Shown here one piece after another: positions 35,987 to 47,044 of a stretch of DNA of 64,000 nucleotides. Under the pieces are notes generated by a model. That model saw only the letters and a list, made by a program, of their open reading frames with translations. It ran no database searches and was not told where the DNA came from. The stretch is taken from NCBI RefSeq assembly GCF_003584645.1, contig NZ_AP017928.1, positions 1,824,981-1,888,980 on the forward strand, given 5' to 3'. The DNA is from Methylocaldum marinum (GTDB lineage: Bacteria > Pseudomonadota > Gammaproteobacteria > Methylococcales > Methylococcaceae). Every line of letters starts with the position of its first letter. Position 1 is the stretch's first letter. A program made the translations under genes and the position numbers.

Positions 35987-37129
35987 ATGCAAAGTGTGCG
36001 CGAATGGTTGAGCGACTGGGTCAAGCGAGTGCTGCCCAATTCTCAGGCCGTGTCTTTCGCAATTTTATTGATTGTCGGTTTCGTGCTGGTGATCAGCTTG
36101 GGGCAGATGCTCATGCCGGTATTCGCAGCCGGCGTCATTGCCTATCTGCTGGAAGGGATAGTCGCGCTCGGCGTGCGGAAAAAGCTGCCCCGCCTCGCTG
36201 CCGTCATCATCGTCTACGTACTTTTTCTCGCCTTTCTATTGTTTTTGTTCGTCGCTCTCCTGCCGCTCCTTTATCAGCAGACCGTGCAACTCATCGATCA
36301 ACTGCCGACCTGGATGAACCGGGGGCAGATGTTGGTGATGCAGCTGCCGGAGCAGTATCCGAACTTCATTACCGAGGAACAAATCTACGAATTGACGGCA
36401 GTGGTGCGGAGAGAACTCCTTGCCTGGGGCCAATCCATGCTGACTTATTCGTACGCGTCCCTGGTCAGCGTCATCACCTTGATCGTCTACCTGATCCTGG
36501 TGCCGCTGCTGGTGTTTTTCTTCCTTAAGGACAAGGACTACATTCTCGGCTGGTTCAGCCAATACATGCCCCGCGACCGCAATCTTTCGACCCGTGTATG
36601 GCGGGAGGTGGACATACAAATCGGGAACTACGTACGCGGCAAGGTTTTCGAGGTCACCGTGCTGCTCGCCGTGAGCTACGTGACCTTTTCCTTGATGGGG
36701 CTCAATTATTCTCTGCTGCTCGCAGTCCTGATGGGGCTCTCGGTGATCATTCCATACGTCGGCGCAACCCTGGTAACGTTCCCTGTGATGATCGTGGCTT
36801 TCTTCCAGTGGGGACTGACCGACGACTTTTGGTATCTGCTTCTGGCTTACGGCATCATTCAGGCACTCGATGGCGTCGTCCTGGTACCGCTGCTGTTTTC
36901 GGAAGTGGTCAACCTGCATCCCGTGGCCATCATTGTGGCCATTTTGTTCTTCGGCGGATTTTGGGGATTTTGGGGCGTATTTTTCGCGATTCCACTGGCG
37001 ACCCTGGTCAAGGCGGTGCTGGCGGCTTGGCCGCGATTGGGGGAAGACAATTTACCGCCCCAGGACACTGCTCCGGCCCAGCTGGCAAAACCTTCTAAAT
37101 CCCTATCCTTGGGCAGCGAGGAGGTTTAG
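35987..37129 (+). CDS. AI-2E/PerM-family membrane permease
   Basis: 380 residues with about eight hydrophobic spans, grouped as in the PerM/TqsA family: two or three at the N-terminus, a soluble segment at about 100-150, then the conserved C-terminal block. That block has [56 protein letters not shown] and [20 protein letters not shown]. Proposed roles include export of small molecules or ion antiport; the substrate cannot be predicted. The stop overlaps the convergent rlmE stop. Confidence 0.88.
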   Translation: MQSVREWLSDWVKRVLPNSQAVSFAILLIVGFVLVISLGQMLMPVFAAGVIAYLLEGIVALGVRKKLPRLAAVIIVYVLFLAFLLFLFVALLPLLYQQTVQLIDQLPTWMNRGQMLVMQLPEQYPNFITEEQIYELTAVVRRELLAWGQSMLTYSYASLVSVITLIVYLILVPLLVFFFLKDKDYILGWFSQYMPRDRNLSTRVWREVDIQIGNYVRGKVFEVTVLLAVSYVTFSLMGLNYSLLLAVLMGLSVIIPYVGATLVTFPVMIVAFFQWGLTDDFWYLLLAYGIIQALDGVVLVPLLFSEVVNLHPVAIIVAILFFGGFWGFWGVFFAIPLATLVKAVLAAWPRLGEDNLPPQDTAPAQLAKPSKSLSLGSEEV

Positions 37130-37752
37130 CCCACGGGTTTTCTCGACCTTCCCACGAGATAGACTTCGGGACTGCGATCGCGCGACGCTTTGGGCTTGCG
37201 CACCGAGACCTTTGCGAACATTTGACGCGCTTTCCGCACGAAATCGTCGAAATCGGGTCCCTGAAACAGTTTGGCCACGAAGCTCCCGCCGGGCTTCGCC
37301 AGTTGTTCCGCGGCATCCAGGGCAAGTTCCGCAAGATACATGGCGCGGGCCTGATCCACGACGCGCGCGCCGCTCATATTGGGCGCCATATCGGAGAGGA
37401 TCAGGTCCACCGGTCTGCCTTCCAGCTCGGCTTGTAATTGCTCGAGTACGGAATTCTCCCGAAAATCGCCTTGAATCGCGGTTACGCCCGGAATCGCTTC
37501 CATGGGTAGGAGGTCAAGCGCTATAATTTTCCCGCTTTTCCCAACCCGCTCCGCTGCGTACTGGGACCAGCCGCCCGGCGCGGCCCCCAGGTCCAGCACG
37601 ACCATGCCAGGCTTGAACAAACGCTCTCGTTCGTCCAGTTCTTTCAGTTTAAACACCGCCCGCGAGCGGTAACCCAGCGCTTGAGCTTGTTTTACGTATT
37701 CATCGGAGAAGTGTTCGGCCAGCCATCGGCGGCTGCTTCGACTGCGCGGCAT
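37126..37752 (-). CDS. rlmE: 23S rRNA (uridine-2'-O)-methyltransferase RlmE (FtsJ/RrmJ)
   Basis: 208 residues from [20 protein letters not shown], chosen over upstream starts because it matches the family opening. The SAM-binding motif is [20 protein letters not shown], and [11 protein letters not shown] follows. The catalytic K-D-K-E tetrad is represented by the K of RAVFKLKEL, the D of LSDMAPN, the K of FVAKLFQG and the E of SPEVYLVG. It 2'-O-methylates U2552 of 23S rRNA late in 50S assembly. It is divergent from yhbY, as in many Gammaproteobacteria. Confidence 0.96.
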   Translation of the reverse strand: MPRSRSSRRWLAEHFSDEYVKQAQALGYRSRAVFKLKELDERERLFKPGMVVLDLGAAPGGWSQYAAERVGKSGKIIALDLLPMEAIPGVTAIQGDFRENSVLEQLQAELEGRPVDLILSDMAPNMSGARVVDQARAMYLAELALDAAEQLAKPGGSFVAKLFQGPDFDDFVRKARQMFAKVSVRKPKASRDRSPEVYLVGRSRKPVG

Positions 37753-37800
37753 GATCTGATAATGAGTTGAAAGAAATCCCAGTTCCCGAGGAAATCCGAG

Positions 37801-38076
37801 TTGAAATCCGATTTTAAGAAATTCCTGCGTACCAAGGCTCATTCCCTTAAACCCGTGGTCATCACAGGCCAGGCGGGAATTACACCCGCCCTCCTGAATG
37901 AGATTGGTCTAGCCTTGGACCATCATGAATTGATCAAGGTGCGGGTAAACGCCCCAGACCGTGAAGAACGGCGCGAGATGACCGCCCAGATCTGCGGAGA
38001 ACTGGGCGCCGAATTGATTCAATCCATCGGCCACGTCATCACGCTCTATCGTAAGAACCCGGAAAAAAGTCATTAG
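37801..38076 (+). CDS. yhbY: YhbY/CRM-domain RNA-binding protein
   Basis: 91 residues from TTG at 37801. A single CRM domain with [32 protein letters not shown] and an Arg/Glu-rich helix before [20 protein letters not shown]. YhbY associates with pre-50S ribosomes. Its position divergent from rlmE fits the role. The 3' end overlaps the convergent greA by 4 bp. The TTG start has no strong ribosome site, so the exact start is less certain than the identity. Confidence 0.93.
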   Translation: MKSDFKKFLRTKAHSLKPVVITGQAGITPALLNEIGLALDHHELIKVRVNAPDREERREMTAQICGELGAELIQSIGHVITLYRKNPEKSH

Positions 38077-38549
38077 AGATATTTGACCGAGCAAACTTCG
38101 AACTCCTTCACGCCGCCGGGAGCCTGCACCGTCGCGACATCACCCTCCCGCTTGCCGATCAAGGCGCGGGCAATGGGTGAAGTGATGGAGATGAGTCCTT
38201 CCTTGATATTCGCTTCATCTTCGCCGACGATCTGGTAAGTCACCGAATCGCCGCTCCCCATGTCTTCGAGTTCAACCGTAGCGCCGAAAACGACTTTTCC
38301 TCCGGCATTGAGCGTCGTGACGTCGATGATTTGCGCATGCGCCAACTTGGCCTCGATCTCGTTGATCCGGCCTTCGGTAAATCCCTGTTGCTCGCGAGCC
38401 GCGTGATATTCCGCGTTTTCCTTTAAATCGCCGTGCGCCCGCGCCTCGGCTATGGCCGCAATGATCTTCGGACGCATGACGGTCTTAAGGTGGTTGAGCT
38501 CTTCACGCAGCTTTTCTGCCCCACGGGCGGTTAGCGGTACCTTGTTCAT
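38073..38549 (-). CDS. greA: Transcription elongation factor GreA
   Basis: 158 residues, the usual length. The N-terminal coiled coil begins [20 protein letters not shown] and has the acidic tip ([19 protein letters not shown]) that enters the polymerase secondary channel and triggers cleavage of backtracked RNA. The C-terminal FKBP-like domain ends [13 protein letters not shown]. It lies just downstream of carB on the same strand, a common gammaproteobacterial order (carA-carB-greA). Confidence 0.97.
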   Translation of the reverse strand: MNKVPLTARGAEKLREELNHLKTVMRPKIIAAIAEARAHGDLKENAEYHAAREQQGFTEGRINEIEAKLAHAQIIDVTTLNAGGKVVFGATVELEDMGSGDSVTYQIVGEDEANIKEGLISITSPIARALIGKREGDVATVQAPGGVKEFEVCSVKYL

Positions 38550-38570
38550 AATTGCGTTTCCTCAAAAAGT

Positions 38571-41500
38571 TCAGACTTTGCCGAGTTCCTGGTGCAAATC
38601 CTGTAACCGGTTGATGTCGCCTGCGTCCAGCTCGCTCAAGGCGGAACAGGTCGCCCGGGCACCGGAGATGGTGGTGGTATAGGTAATCTGATGTTGCAGC
38701 GCCTCGCGCCGAATGGTGAACGAGTCGGCGATGGCCTTCTTGCCTTCGGTCGTGTTGATGATGAATTGGAGCTCGCCGTTCTTGATCATGTCCACGATAT
38801 GCGGCCTCCCCTCGTAAACCTTGTTTACGGTAACGCACGGTATACCGGCGTCTTCAAGCACTCTCGCCGATCCCCGCGTAGCCACCAGCCGAAAACCTTT
38901 GGCCAAGAGATCTCGGGCAATCGGGATGGCTTTCGATTTATCGCTCTCCCGGACACTGACCAGGACGTTGCCGTTGCGGGCCAGCTTCACGCTGGCGGCG
39001 CGCTGCGCTTTTGCGTAGGCCTCGCCGAAGGTGGCTCCGACACCCATCACTTCGCCGGTCGACTTCATTTCCGGACCGAGCAGCGGGTCCACGCCGGGGA
39101 ATTTGATGAAAGGGAACACCGCCTCTTTGACCGAAAAATAATCCGGAACCCGTTCTTCCATGATGCCTTGTTCGTCCAGGCTCTTGCCGACCATGCAGCG
39201 GGCCGCGATTTTGGCCAGCGGATAACCGGTGGCCTTGGATACGAACGGAACGGTGCGGGAAGCGCGCGGATTGACTTCCAGAATGAAAATTTCCTCGCCC
39301 TTGATGGCAAACTGGGTGTTCATGAGCCCCACAACGCCCAGGGCCTCGGCAAGCTGGCGAACCTGTTCGCGCACCCGCGCCTGAAGCTCGGGGCTCAAGT
39401 CATACGGCGGAATCGAACACGCCGAATCGCCGGAATGCACGCCCGCCTGCTCGATATGCTGCATCAAGCCGCCGATCAATACTCGTTTTCCATCACAAAT
39501 GGCGTCGACATCCATCTCGATGGCGTCGTCCAGAAAACGATCCAACAGCACCGGAGACTCGTTGGAAACGCTTACCGCCTCGCGCATATACCGGTTCAGA
39601 TCCTCGTCGTTGAACACGATTTCCATGGCCCGCCCGCCCAATACGTAAGAAGGCCGGACGACCAGCGGATAACCGATCTCGTTCGCGCAACGGATTGCCT
39701 CGTCCAGAGAGCGCGCTGTCCGGTTGGGCGGTTGCTTGAGATTCAGGCGATCGACCAGCTTCTGGAAACGTTCCCGGTCTTCCGCCAGGTCGATGGAATC
39801 GGGCGAGGTGCCGATAATGGGCGCGTCGGCCGCCTCCAAGGCTCTCGCCAGCTTCAGCGGGGTTTGTCCGCCATATTGGACGATTACCCCGGCGGGTTTT
39901 TCGAGATGAATGATCTCCAGCACGTCCTCCAGCGTGAGCGGTTCGAAATAAAGCCGGTCGGACGTATCGAAGTCGGTGGAAACCGTTTCGGGATTGCAGT
40001 TGATCATGATGGTTTCGTAACCATCCTCCCGCAGCGCCGTTGCGGCATGCACGCAACAGTAGTCGAATTCGATACCCTGGCCGATGCGATTGGGCCCGCC
40101 GCCCAGAACGATGATTTTCTTCCGCTCGGTCGGATTGGCCTCGCATTCTTCCTCATAAGTGGAATAAAGGTAAGCCGTTGCCGTTGCGAACTCCGCCGCA
40201 CAGGAATCGATACGCTTGTAAACCGGGCGGATGCCGTGCTTGTGGCGGACCGCCCGCACTTCCGACTCGGCGCTGCCCAACAGTGCCGCAAGTCGCGAAT
40301 CCGAGAACCCTTTGCGCTTCAAGGCGAACAGTTCTTCCGAAGACAGCGTGGCCAAGGTGCGCTTCGCCAGGCCCATCTCTTCCTGCACCAGGTCTTCGAT
40401 CTGGGCCAGGAACCAAGGATCCACGCGGCAATGGGCATGTACCTCGTCCAGCATCCAGCCGGCCCGAAAGGCATCTGCGATATAGAAAATACGCTCCGGC
40501 CCCGGATGACGAAGCTCCCGAAGCAGAACATTGCCGGCTTCCTCGGCGGTAACGTCGAGTTTCCCGACCAGCCCGTCCACGCCGGTTTCCAGGCTCCGCA
40601 GCGCTTTTTGCAGGGATTCCTGGAAGGTACGGCCTATGGCCATGGCCTCGCCGACCGATTTCATCTGGGTTGTGAGACGATCGTCCGCCTGCGGGAATTT
40701 TTCGAACGCGAACCGGGGCACCTTGGTGACCACGTAATCGATGCTCGGCTCGAAAGAGGCCGGCGTCGCACCTCCCGTGATCTCGTTCTTGAGTTCGTCC
40801 AGCGTGTAGCCGACGGCAAGCTTGGCGGCAACCTTGGCGATCGGGAATCCGGTCGCCTTGGACGCCAGGGCCGAGGAACGGCTCACGCGGGGATTCATTT
40901 CGATGACGATCATGCGCCCATCCTTGGGATTAATCGCGAACTGTACATTGGACCCGCCGGTGTCGACTCCGATCTCGCGCAGCACCGCGATAGAAGCGTC
41001 GCGCATGATCTGGTATTCCTTGTCCGTCAGTGTCTGGGCCGGGGCGACGGTGATGGAATCGCCGGTATGCACGCCCATGGGGTCCAGATTCTCGATGGAA
41101 CAGATGATGATGCAGTTATCCTTGCGGTCGCGCACCACTTCCATCTCAAACTCTTTCCAGCCCAGCACCGATTCTTCGATGAGAAGCTCATGGGTGGGCG
41201 AAAGTTCCAGGCCACGTTCGCAAATTTCGACGAATTCCTGCCGGTTGTAGGCAATGCCGCCACCCGAGCCGCCGAGCGTGAACGAAGGACGGATGATGGC
41301 CGGAAAGCCGATCTCTTCCAGACAGGCAAGCGCTTCTTCCAGGCTGTGGGCGACGCCGGAACGGGCCGACCCCAGGCCGATCCTGGTCATGGCCTGCTTG
41401 AACTTCTCCCGGTCCTCGGCCTTATCGATGGCTTCCTTGGACGCCCCGATCAGCTGTACGCCGAATTTCTCCAGCACCCCGTTACGGTCGAGGTCGAGGG

Positions 41501-41795
41501 CGCAATTGAGCGCGGTCTGTCCGCCCATGGTCGGCAACAGGGCGTCCGGCCGCTCTTTCTCGATGATCCTGGCGACGGTCTGCCAGTCTATCGGTTCGAT
41601 GTAGGTGGCATCGGCCATCTCGGGATCGGTCATGATGGTGGCCGGGTTGGAGTTGACCAGGATCACCCGGTAGCCCTCTTCCTTTAATGCCTTGCACGCC
41701 TGTGCGCCGGAGTAGTCGAACTCGCAGGCCTGCCCGATGACAATGGGGCCGGCGCCGAGCAGAAGGATTGACTGAAGGTCGGTTCTTTTAGGCAT
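38571..41795 (-). CDS. carB: Carbamoyl-phosphate synthase large subunit
   Basis: 1074 residues, full length. Two homologous ATP-grasp halves are seen: the first with [20 protein letters not shown] and [17 protein letters not shown], the second with [20 protein letters not shown] and [16 protein letters not shown]-terminal MGS-like allosteric domain has [20 protein letters not shown]. It makes carbamoyl phosphate from bicarbonate, ammonia (from CarA) and two ATP for pyrimidine and arginine synthesis. It is 60 bp downstream of carA. A 998-codon open frame on the opposite strand is a codon-bias shadow. Confidence 0.98.
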   Translation of the reverse strand: MPKRTDLQSILLLGAGPIVIGQACEFDYSGAQACKALKEEGYRVILVNSNPATIMTDPEMADATYIEPIDWQTVARIIEKERPDALLPTMGGQTALNCALDLDRNGVLEKFGVQLIGASKEAIDKAEDREKFKQAMTRIGLGSARSGVAHSLEEALACLEEIGFPAIIRPSFTLGGSGGGIAYNRQEFVEICERGLELSPTHELLIEESVLGWKEFEMEVVRDRKDNCIIICSIENLDPMGVHTGDSITVAPAQTLTDKEYQIMRDASIAVLREIGVDTGGSNVQFAINPKDGRMIVIEMNPRVSRSSALASKATGFPIAKVAAKLAVGYTLDELKNEITGGATPASFEPSIDYVVTKVPRFAFEKFPQADDRLTTQMKSVGEAMAIGRTFQESLQKALRSLETGVDGLVGKLDVTAEEAGNVLLRELRHPGPERIFYIADAFRAGWMLDEVHAHCRVDPWFLAQIEDLVQEEMGLAKRTLATLSSEELFALKRKGFSDSRLAALLGSAESEVRAVRHKHGIRPVYKRIDSCAAEFATATAYLYSTYEEECEANPTERKKIIVLGGGPNRIGQGIEFDYCCVHAATALREDGYETIMINCNPETVSTDFDTSDRLYFEPLTLEDVLEIIHLEKPAGVIVQYGGQTPLKLARALEAADAPIIGTSPDSIDLAEDRERFQKLVDRLNLKQPPNRTARSLDEAIRCANEIGYPLVVRPSYVLGGRAMEIVFNDEDLNRYMREAVSVSNESPVLLDRFLDDAIEMDVDAICDGKRVLIGGLMQHIEQAGVHSGDSACSIPPYDLSPELQARVREQVRQLAEALGVVGLMNTQFAIKGEEIFILEVNPRASRTVPFVSKATGYPLAKIAARCMVGKSLDEQGIMEERVPDYFSVKEAVFPFIKFPGVDPLLGPEMKSTGEVMGVGATFGEAYAKAQRAASVKLARNGNVLVSVRESDKSKAIPIARDLLAKGFRLVATRGSARVLEDAGIPCVTVNKVYEGRPHIVDMIKNGELQFIINTTEGKKAIADSFTIRREALQHQITYTTTISGARATCSALSELDAGDINRLQDLHQELGKV

Positions 41796-41855
41796 GAAGC
41801 GTTGTAGCGTTGAGCGATATCTGGGCGAAAGTCATTCGGGACGGCCGCGGCAAAT

Positions 41856-43016
41856 TCAGCCCGCCGGCATGGCTCCGGCCGAGCGGCCGTCATGCCGGCA
41901 GACCATGCTATTGATGAAGCGGTCGAACAATGGCGTCAAATCGTGTGGACCGGGACTTGCCTCGGGATGGCCCTGGAATCCGAAGGCCGGCCGATCGGCC
42001 AATTCGATTCCTTGCAGACTGCCGTCGAAGAGCGAACGATAAGTCGGTCGGACATTCTCCGGGAGGCTGGCTTCGTCCACGGCAAAGCCATGGTTTTGGC
42101 TAGTGATCAACACTCTTCCGGAATCAAGCTCCTGTACGGGGTGGTTGGCACCGTGATGGCCGAACTTCATTTTCATCGTTCTTGCGCCGCTCGCCAAAGC
42201 CAACAACTGATGGCCCAGGCATATACCGAACACCGGAATCCGGATTTCCAGAAATTCGCGGATCGCCCGGATGGCATAATCGCAGGGTTCCGGATCGCCC
42301 GGTCCGTTCGACAAAAAGACGCCGTCCGGCTTCAACGCCATCACCTCACGGGCCGATGTGACGGCTGAAACAACCGTCAGCCGGCAGCCCCGATCGGCCA
42401 ATAAGCGAAGAATATTGCGCTTGACGCCGAAATCGTAGGCCACGACGTGGAGTCGATTGGTCTCGCGTTCGCCGCATCCCTGTCCGAGACGCCAGGAGGT
42501 TTCCGACCAGGCATAGCTCTCGGGCGCTGTGACCTCCCTGGCCAGGTCCATGCCTTGCAATCCCGGAAATTCCCGAGCTTTGGCGATAGCGAAATCCGGG
42601 TCGATCTCTTTTCCGGCTATCAGACAACCGCGCAGGGCGCCTTTATCTCGAAGGATACGGGTCAATTTGCGGGTGTCTATTCCGGCGATGCCCACCACAT
42701 TTCTCTCTTTCAGAAATTCCGAGAGACTGTTCTCGGCACGCCAATTGCTGAAGCGAGCGGGCACGTCGCGCACCACCAGGCCGCTGGCATACACGCCCGC
42801 AGACTCGAGGTCCTCGTGGTTAATACCGACATTACCGATATGCGGATAGGTAAGTGTCACGATCTGACGTGCGTACGACGGGTCCGTCAGGATTTCCTGG
42901 TAGCCGGTCATGGATGTATTGAAGACTACTTCACCGATGGAGCAATCTTCCGCCCCGATGGACATACCCCGAAAAACGGTTCCGTCTTCCAAGGCCAACA
43001 ATGCGCGCGTGTTCAA
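41856..43016 (-). CDS. carA: Carbamoyl-phosphate synthase small subunit
   Basis: 386 residues. The N-terminal domain has [20 protein letters not shown] and [20 protein letters not shown]. The C-terminal class I glutaminase has the nucleophile Cys in [16 protein letters not shown] and the His/Glu pair in [19 protein letters not shown]. It hydrolyses glutamine and channels ammonia to CarB. It is first gene of a carA-carB-greA run; the upstream 160 bp must contain the promoter, but I recognised no PyrR- or ArgR-type site. Confidence 0.97.
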   Translation of the reverse strand: MNTRALLALEDGTVFRGMSIGAEDCSIGEVVFNTSMTGYQEILTDPSYARQIVTLTYPHIGNVGINHEDLESAGVYASGLVVRDVPARFSNWRAENSLSEFLKERNVVGIAGIDTRKLTRILRDKGALRGCLIAGKEIDPDFAIAKAREFPGLQGMDLAREVTAPESYAWSETSWRLGQGCGERETNRLHVVAYDFGVKRNILRLLADRGCRLTVVSAVTSAREVMALKPDGVFLSNGPGDPEPCDYAIRAIREFLEIRIPVFGICLGHQLLALASGARTMKMKFGHHGANHPVQELDSGRVLITSQNHGFAVDEASLPENVRPTYRSLFDGSLQGIELADRPAFGFQGHPEASPGPHDLTPLFDRFINSMVCRHDGRSAGAMPAG

Positions 43017-43179
43017 TTTGTGTCACCGTAGACATGCAAAACGGGAGGAACCGTATGGTCCGTCCCGTTGCTGTTAATCGTGGATATCTTTAATTTGACG
43101 GAAATTTTACGAAAAATCGCCATCTGCTGTCTACGCGGCTCCATCACCCGCACGATTGAGAATCCACGTTCGGAACGCG

Positions 43180-43416
43180 TTACAATTTAGCGTGGGCACC
43201 GTCGCACATCGGCTGTTTTTCGGTATGCTTGCAACCACAGAGCCAGACCTTCTTCGCCTCGGTCAATTCGAAGGCGACCGGCGAAAACTCCGTACCCTGA
43301 TGGGAACCATCGCAAAACGGCTGCTTGACTGACCGACCGCAGGAACACCACCAGTATTTGCCCGGCTCCAGATCCAAAGCGTAGGGAGCCTTTTGCGCGA
43401 TTGTCGGTTCGGACAT
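43180..43416 (-). CDS. CDGSH iron-sulfur domain protein with two motifs
   Basis: 78 residues from MSEPTIAQKAPYALDLEPGK. Two CDGSH-type [2Fe-2S] sites are visible: WCSCGRSVKQPFCDGSH and LCGCKHTEKQPMCDGAH, each with the 3-Cys/1-His ligand set. Tandem soluble CDGSH proteins of this size are common in bacteria and proposed for redox or cluster transfer. The start is set after the longer open frame because SEPTIAQKAPY is the usual opening. Confidence 0.9.
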   Translation of the reverse strand: MSEPTIAQKAPYALDLEPGKYWWCSCGRSVKQPFCDGSHQGTEFSPVAFELTEAKKVWLCGCKHTEKQPMCDGAHAKL

Positions 43417-43486
43417 AGTGATCTCCAGTCTTCGTTCTAGTGAAAAATACACGTAACCACCGATCGAGGTTCCGCGTCGAGCCAGG

Positions 43487-44557
43487 TCAGATTCTCAGCC
43501 CCAGCGGATTATCCGGATCAACATGATCCATGAACGGTTTTCGGCGGTCTTGGTCGGTGACCTGGTATATACATCCCAGCCAGTTGTTGAACACTGCCTT
43601 CGCCGTATCCCGCCAGGTGTTGTCCAGATGTCTGATGACCTCGGCTTCCGGAAACTCCGGAGACGCCTTGCCGAGGCGCCTGGCGCTTCGGAGAAGCTGA
43701 CCGTACTCGTTTAGCAAGGCGCCCACGTCGAGATTGAAATAATGTTCCGGAAACGGCGGATAATCCTCTCGCTCGCCGTAATAATGACGCATCGCTTCGC
43801 GCTTGTACTCTTTCAACAAACTGATCGTGTCGTACTCCGGATGCCCCTGGAAATACACGACGCGCAAAAAGTCCGGACTAACCGCCAGATGTACGCCGGC
43901 TTCCTCGCTTTCCACCAGGACCTTAAGCCCAGCCGTCTCCATATCCTCCCGAAAAATTTCGTTGTAGCGGGAATGAGGCACGTCGAAACGGGTGTTGATA
44001 TCGGCGACCAGCGGATGGCGACGCTCGACCACCCGATGGGAATACACGCCCCAACGCTTGAAGCCCAAATGGGTGCGCTCCACCCCGTAGCTGTACTGAA
44101 ACAGCGCGTGCGTAGCCAGACAGGAGCACAATACCGATGTTACGCTTTGTGCCGCCCAGTCGAACACTTCGGTCAAAGGCTTCCAGAACGCTTCGTCCTG
44201 AAGATGGGCCCGAGTTACGTTGGCGCCGCTCACGATCAGGCCGTCCAGCCCGTCACGCCTGATCTGCTCGAAAGTTTCGTAGTAGCGTTCGATATGGTTT
44301 TGCGCCTGTTCGCTTCGCTGTATACCGCCGATCGTAAACGGATGCATGTGAAACTGGACGATCGGATTGGCAGCGCCCACCAGGCGGAAAAATTGCCGCT
44401 CGGTCGCCTCCAGCGCGGAATCCGGCATCATATTGAGAAGCCCGATATGCATTTCGCGGATATCCTGATGGCGAGCACGCTCGACCGAAAGTATCTCCTG
44501 TCCCTCGTCCCTTAAGCGCCTGAACGTGGGCAAGTCGGTGTGGGCTACCAAAGGCAT
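43487..44557 (-). CDS. metA: Homoserine O-succinyl/acetyltransferase
   Basis: 356 residues of the MetA family, which acylates homoserine in the first committed step of methionine synthesis. Motifs are HIGLLNMMPDSALEATERQF at the N-terminus, acyl-accepting Cys in SVTSVLCSCLATHALFQYSY and the His/Glu pair in VVYFQGHPEYDTISLLKEYK. Sequence alone cannot settle succinyl versus acetyl specificity here. It starts 24 bp after the P-loop gene stop, so the two form an operon. No SAM-responsive leader was recognised. Confidence 0.95.
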   Translation of the reverse strand: MPLVAHTDLPTFRRLRDEGQEILSVERARHQDIREMHIGLLNMMPDSALEATERQFFRLVGAANPIVQFHMHPFTIGGIQRSEQAQNHIERYYETFEQIRRDGLDGLIVSGANVTRAHLQDEAFWKPLTEVFDWAAQSVTSVLCSCLATHALFQYSYGVERTHLGFKRWGVYSHRVVERRHPLVADINTRFDVPHSRYNEIFREDMETAGLKVLVESEEAGVHLAVSPDFLRVVYFQGHPEYDTISLLKEYKREAMRHYYGEREDYPPFPEHYFNLDVGALLNEYGQLLRSARRLGKASPEFPEAEVIRHLDNTWRDTAKAVFNNWLGCIYQVTDQDRRKPFMDHVDPDNPLGLRI

Positions 44558-44581
44558 GTCTTTAAGCTCTCCGAAACAGGT

Positions 44582-45430
44582 TTAACGCGCTCGGGACGCC
44601 AACGCGTCCATGACGAGGCGAATGAAATCGCTCTCGCCCCGCACATTGGCAACGGCATTGGCATCGACGGTGTAGCCGTATTCGTCGGCAATAGCCTGAT
44701 AATTGGGCAACCGCGAGCGGAATAGCCGGGGAAACACCCAAGAAACGAATTCGTCCGGCGGAATCTTCTCGATGGCCGAATAATTTTTGTCCGCCATGAA
44801 TTCGGCGAGGTGCTGATCCAAGAACTCCTCCCGATAGTACAAGGGCTTGGGATCCCGCTGAGCACGCTCGATCAAAAGATGCTCCAACTCGGGAGTAGTC
44901 CTGATATACAGAATAATCGTGTGCTCGGCAAGAATCCTGATCGTATCCGGATCTTCCAGCTCGCTGACACTGCCGCCGGCGTCATTGATGAAATGCTTGT
45001 AGCCGTATATGGAGTCGGCTTTTTCTATAAATGCAGGTACGTCGCGCATCGCGGCGATCTCGGCCTTCCGGTGCAAGGCCTGGCGACGTTTGAACTCGGC
45101 CAACGTTAGTCCGCCCCTGGTCGGATCGCCGATCTTGCCGAGGAACGTCGAAACCGGTGTCAAGTTGTCCACGGTAATGTTGCTGCGGATGTAAATCGAA
45201 TCCGAGCGCAACAAATCGCGCAAAAACGGCACCTCCATGGCCTGTCGCTTGATATTGTCCAGAATCGGCTCGTCCAGGTAACGAGTGCCGATCCGATAAT
45301 CGCCCGAGTAATGGAACCAGGTTTTTTTCGGTAGGCTATCGGCCAGCGTCGTTTTACCTACGCCGGACATGCCCAGAAGGGTGATGCGTTTGGTCTCCCA
45401 TTCATCGAAGTCCTTGGGGCTCATTCTCAT
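44582..45430 (-). CDS. P-loop ATPase/kinase-like protein, co-transcribed with metA
   Basis: 282 residues. Walker A is ITLLGMSGVGKTTLADSLP (about 17-35), like small-molecule kinases and adenylate-kinase-type NTPases. An ISSGD-like segment reads FHYSGDYRIGTRYLDEPI. FINDAGGSVSELED and IILYIRTTPELEHLLIER fit later strands of the fold. No named family is certain. The link to metA suggests a role near methionine or sulfur metabolism, but that rests on position only. Confidence 0.75.
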   Translation of the reverse strand: MRMSPKDFDEWETKRITLLGMSGVGKTTLADSLPKKTWFHYSGDYRIGTRYLDEPILDNIKRQAMEVPFLRDLLRSDSIYIRSNITVDNLTPVSTFLGKIGDPTRGGLTLAEFKRRQALHRKAEIAAMRDVPAFIEKADSIYGYKHFINDAGGSVSELEDPDTIRILAEHTIILYIRTTPELEHLLIERAQRDPKPLYYREEFLDQHLAEFMADKNYSAIEKIPPDEFVSWVFPRLFRSRLPNYQAIADEYGYTVDANAVANVRGESDFIRLVMDALASRAR

Positions 45431-46123
45431 GATGTTTTTCGCGTAAAGTGTGATGAGCGGTTATTCAGCCCGATTAATCATATGGATTCGCCGTTTGCTC
45501 AAACGCTCGAGCAAGGAACTCGCGCACAGGGGGCCAGGACCATATCGCCGAGAGCCTTTTCCATACAGATCAATTATTGGTCTCGCGCCTTCGCGCCGCT
45601 GAAAAATGCCGCATGCGAAGGCACGGATAGCCGACTGCGTCCTGACTAAGATCCCCGCCGGCCGAGTCCGCTGGGTTAATCACCCCCATGTCGCGCGCTT
45701 CCGGCACCCTATCCGTGTGCCCGTAAAATCTTTCCACCGACTCCCGGATAGTGCCGCCCCTGCCGACTGGCCGATGTTGTGTCGTTATATCAGGAACAAT
45801 CATCTGAATTCCGAGATGTCGTAAACCGCACAAATTTTAACAGGTTCGGCTTCCGAACGGTCCAACTCGAACATGCAGACTCCCCAACATCGGATGATAT
45901 GTTTAATATAAAAAAGACGGGCGAATTACCTTCGCGCGGTGACGAAGGACGCATTAACTGGTCGACGCCTTGACGCAAGGCCGCCGGCTCGCGATTATGA
46001 ACCGGGTACGGAGCGCATCACGCCGCCCCAATTACAGACCTAAGCATCCGACTTCGACTTAATTACCAATCCGCCAAGACTGCAAACGGTTTATTCCGGC
46101 CGATCATTTATCCAATCCAACTC
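45431..46123. other. Long intergenic stretch without recognisable gene
   Basis: About 690 bp with only short overlapping frames and no domain signature. The right half is AT-richer and must carry the fnr promoter. I did not find a convincing TTGAT-N4-ATCAA site. Confidence 0.5.
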
Positions 46124-46852
46124 GTGACTGATACACCTTCGCGCAATCTTAAAACAAAGCTGCAGGTTACCTGTCAGAACTGCAGTCTGACTTCATTATG
46201 CATCCCCCGGGGACTAGCCCGGGAGGATATTGAACGCATAAGCCGCATCGTCTCCCGCAAGAAAACTCTTCAGCGAGGCGAGCATCTTTTCCACGAAGGC
46301 GATAAATTTCGCGGCGTGCTCGCGATCAAGGGAGGAACGGCAAAAACCGTCATATACGATACCCAAGGCTATGAATTCATCACGGGCTATCTATTACCGG
46401 GGGAACTGCTTGGGTTCGATGCAGTGGCCACCAATCATCACAAATGCTCCGCCATTGCTCTCGAAACTTTGAGCTACTGCGAACTCCCCGCCGATCAGCT
46501 CGACCAATTGTGTCATGAAGTACCGAATTTGCTGCGGGAAATGTTCCGCCATGCGAGCGCCAAGCTGGACGAGGAAACGGACCAGGTGATCATCAATAAG
46601 CGCGCGGCGGAAGACCGGGTTGCGATGTTTATCCTGAATCTTTCCGACCGCCTACGGAAACGAGGTTTTTCGCCGACGGAGTTCAATCTCACGTTGACTC
46701 GGCAGGAAATAGGCAATTTTCTGGGGCTAGCTCTCGAAACAGTCAGCCGCACCTTGCGCAATCTTGAAGATGCGGGGCTAATCAGGGTACACAACAAACG
46801 CATTCATATACTGGACCTGGAGGCACTCAGAGCCACATATGCCCATCGTTAA
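46124..46852 (+). CDS. fnr: Fnr/Anr-type oxygen-sensing transcription regulator
   Basis: 242 residues from GTG at 46124. The N-terminal Cys cluster is TCQNCSLTSLC (C-x2-C-x5-C), with a fourth cysteine in HHKCSAIALETLSYCELP, the ligands of the oxygen-labile [4Fe-4S] cluster. A CRP-type sensor domain, a dimer helix and the HTH (TRQEIGNFLGLALETVSRTL) follow. The recognition helix has E-x-x-S-R, as in Fnr, so TTGAT-N4-ATCAA targets are expected. It is convergent with the pseudoazurin gene. Confidence 0.93.
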   Translation: MTDTPSRNLKTKLQVTCQNCSLTSLCIPRGLAREDIERISRIVSRKKTLQRGEHLFHEGDKFRGVLAIKGGTAKTVIYDTQGYEFITGYLLPGELLGFDAVATNHHKCSAIALETLSYCELPADQLDQLCHEVPNLLREMFRHASAKLDEETDQVIINKRAAEDRVAMFILNLSDRLRKRGFSPTEFNLTLTRQEIGNFLGLALETVSRTLRNLEDAGLIRVHNKRIHILDLEALRATYAHR

Positions 46853-46987
46853 TGTCACCCCAAACAAGCTTTCGACCTGCCCGAGAAAGGGTAGCTTTAA
46901 ATATTCGCTTGCGTGCAAAAAGGTATATATCCGGATATCTGCAAGCAATCCAATATCCCGAAATCCATCGACAAAGCCATAATAAAA

Positions 46988-47022
46988 CAAGGCGTGCCGA
47001 GAAAAAACTCGACACGCCCTTG
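46988..47022 (-). terminator. Intrinsic terminator for the pseudoazurin gene
   Basis: On the minus strand, CAAGGGCGTGTCGAG pairs with CTCGGCACGCCTTG around a six-T loop, followed by TTTTATTA. It lies 23 bp past the pseudoazurin stop. Read on the plus strand it could also terminate fnr transcripts, less efficiently. Confidence 0.78.
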
Positions 47023-47044
47023 AATAGAAACCGGACGGTAAATA

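Noticed and set aside
38691..41687. 998-codon open frame on the plus strand opposite carB
   Set aside because: It lies wholly antisense to an unambiguous carB and has no domain. GC-rich codon bias explains the absence of stops.
45570..45833. 87-codon minus-strand frame before fnr
   Set aside because: No motif, no ribosome site and unusual composition.
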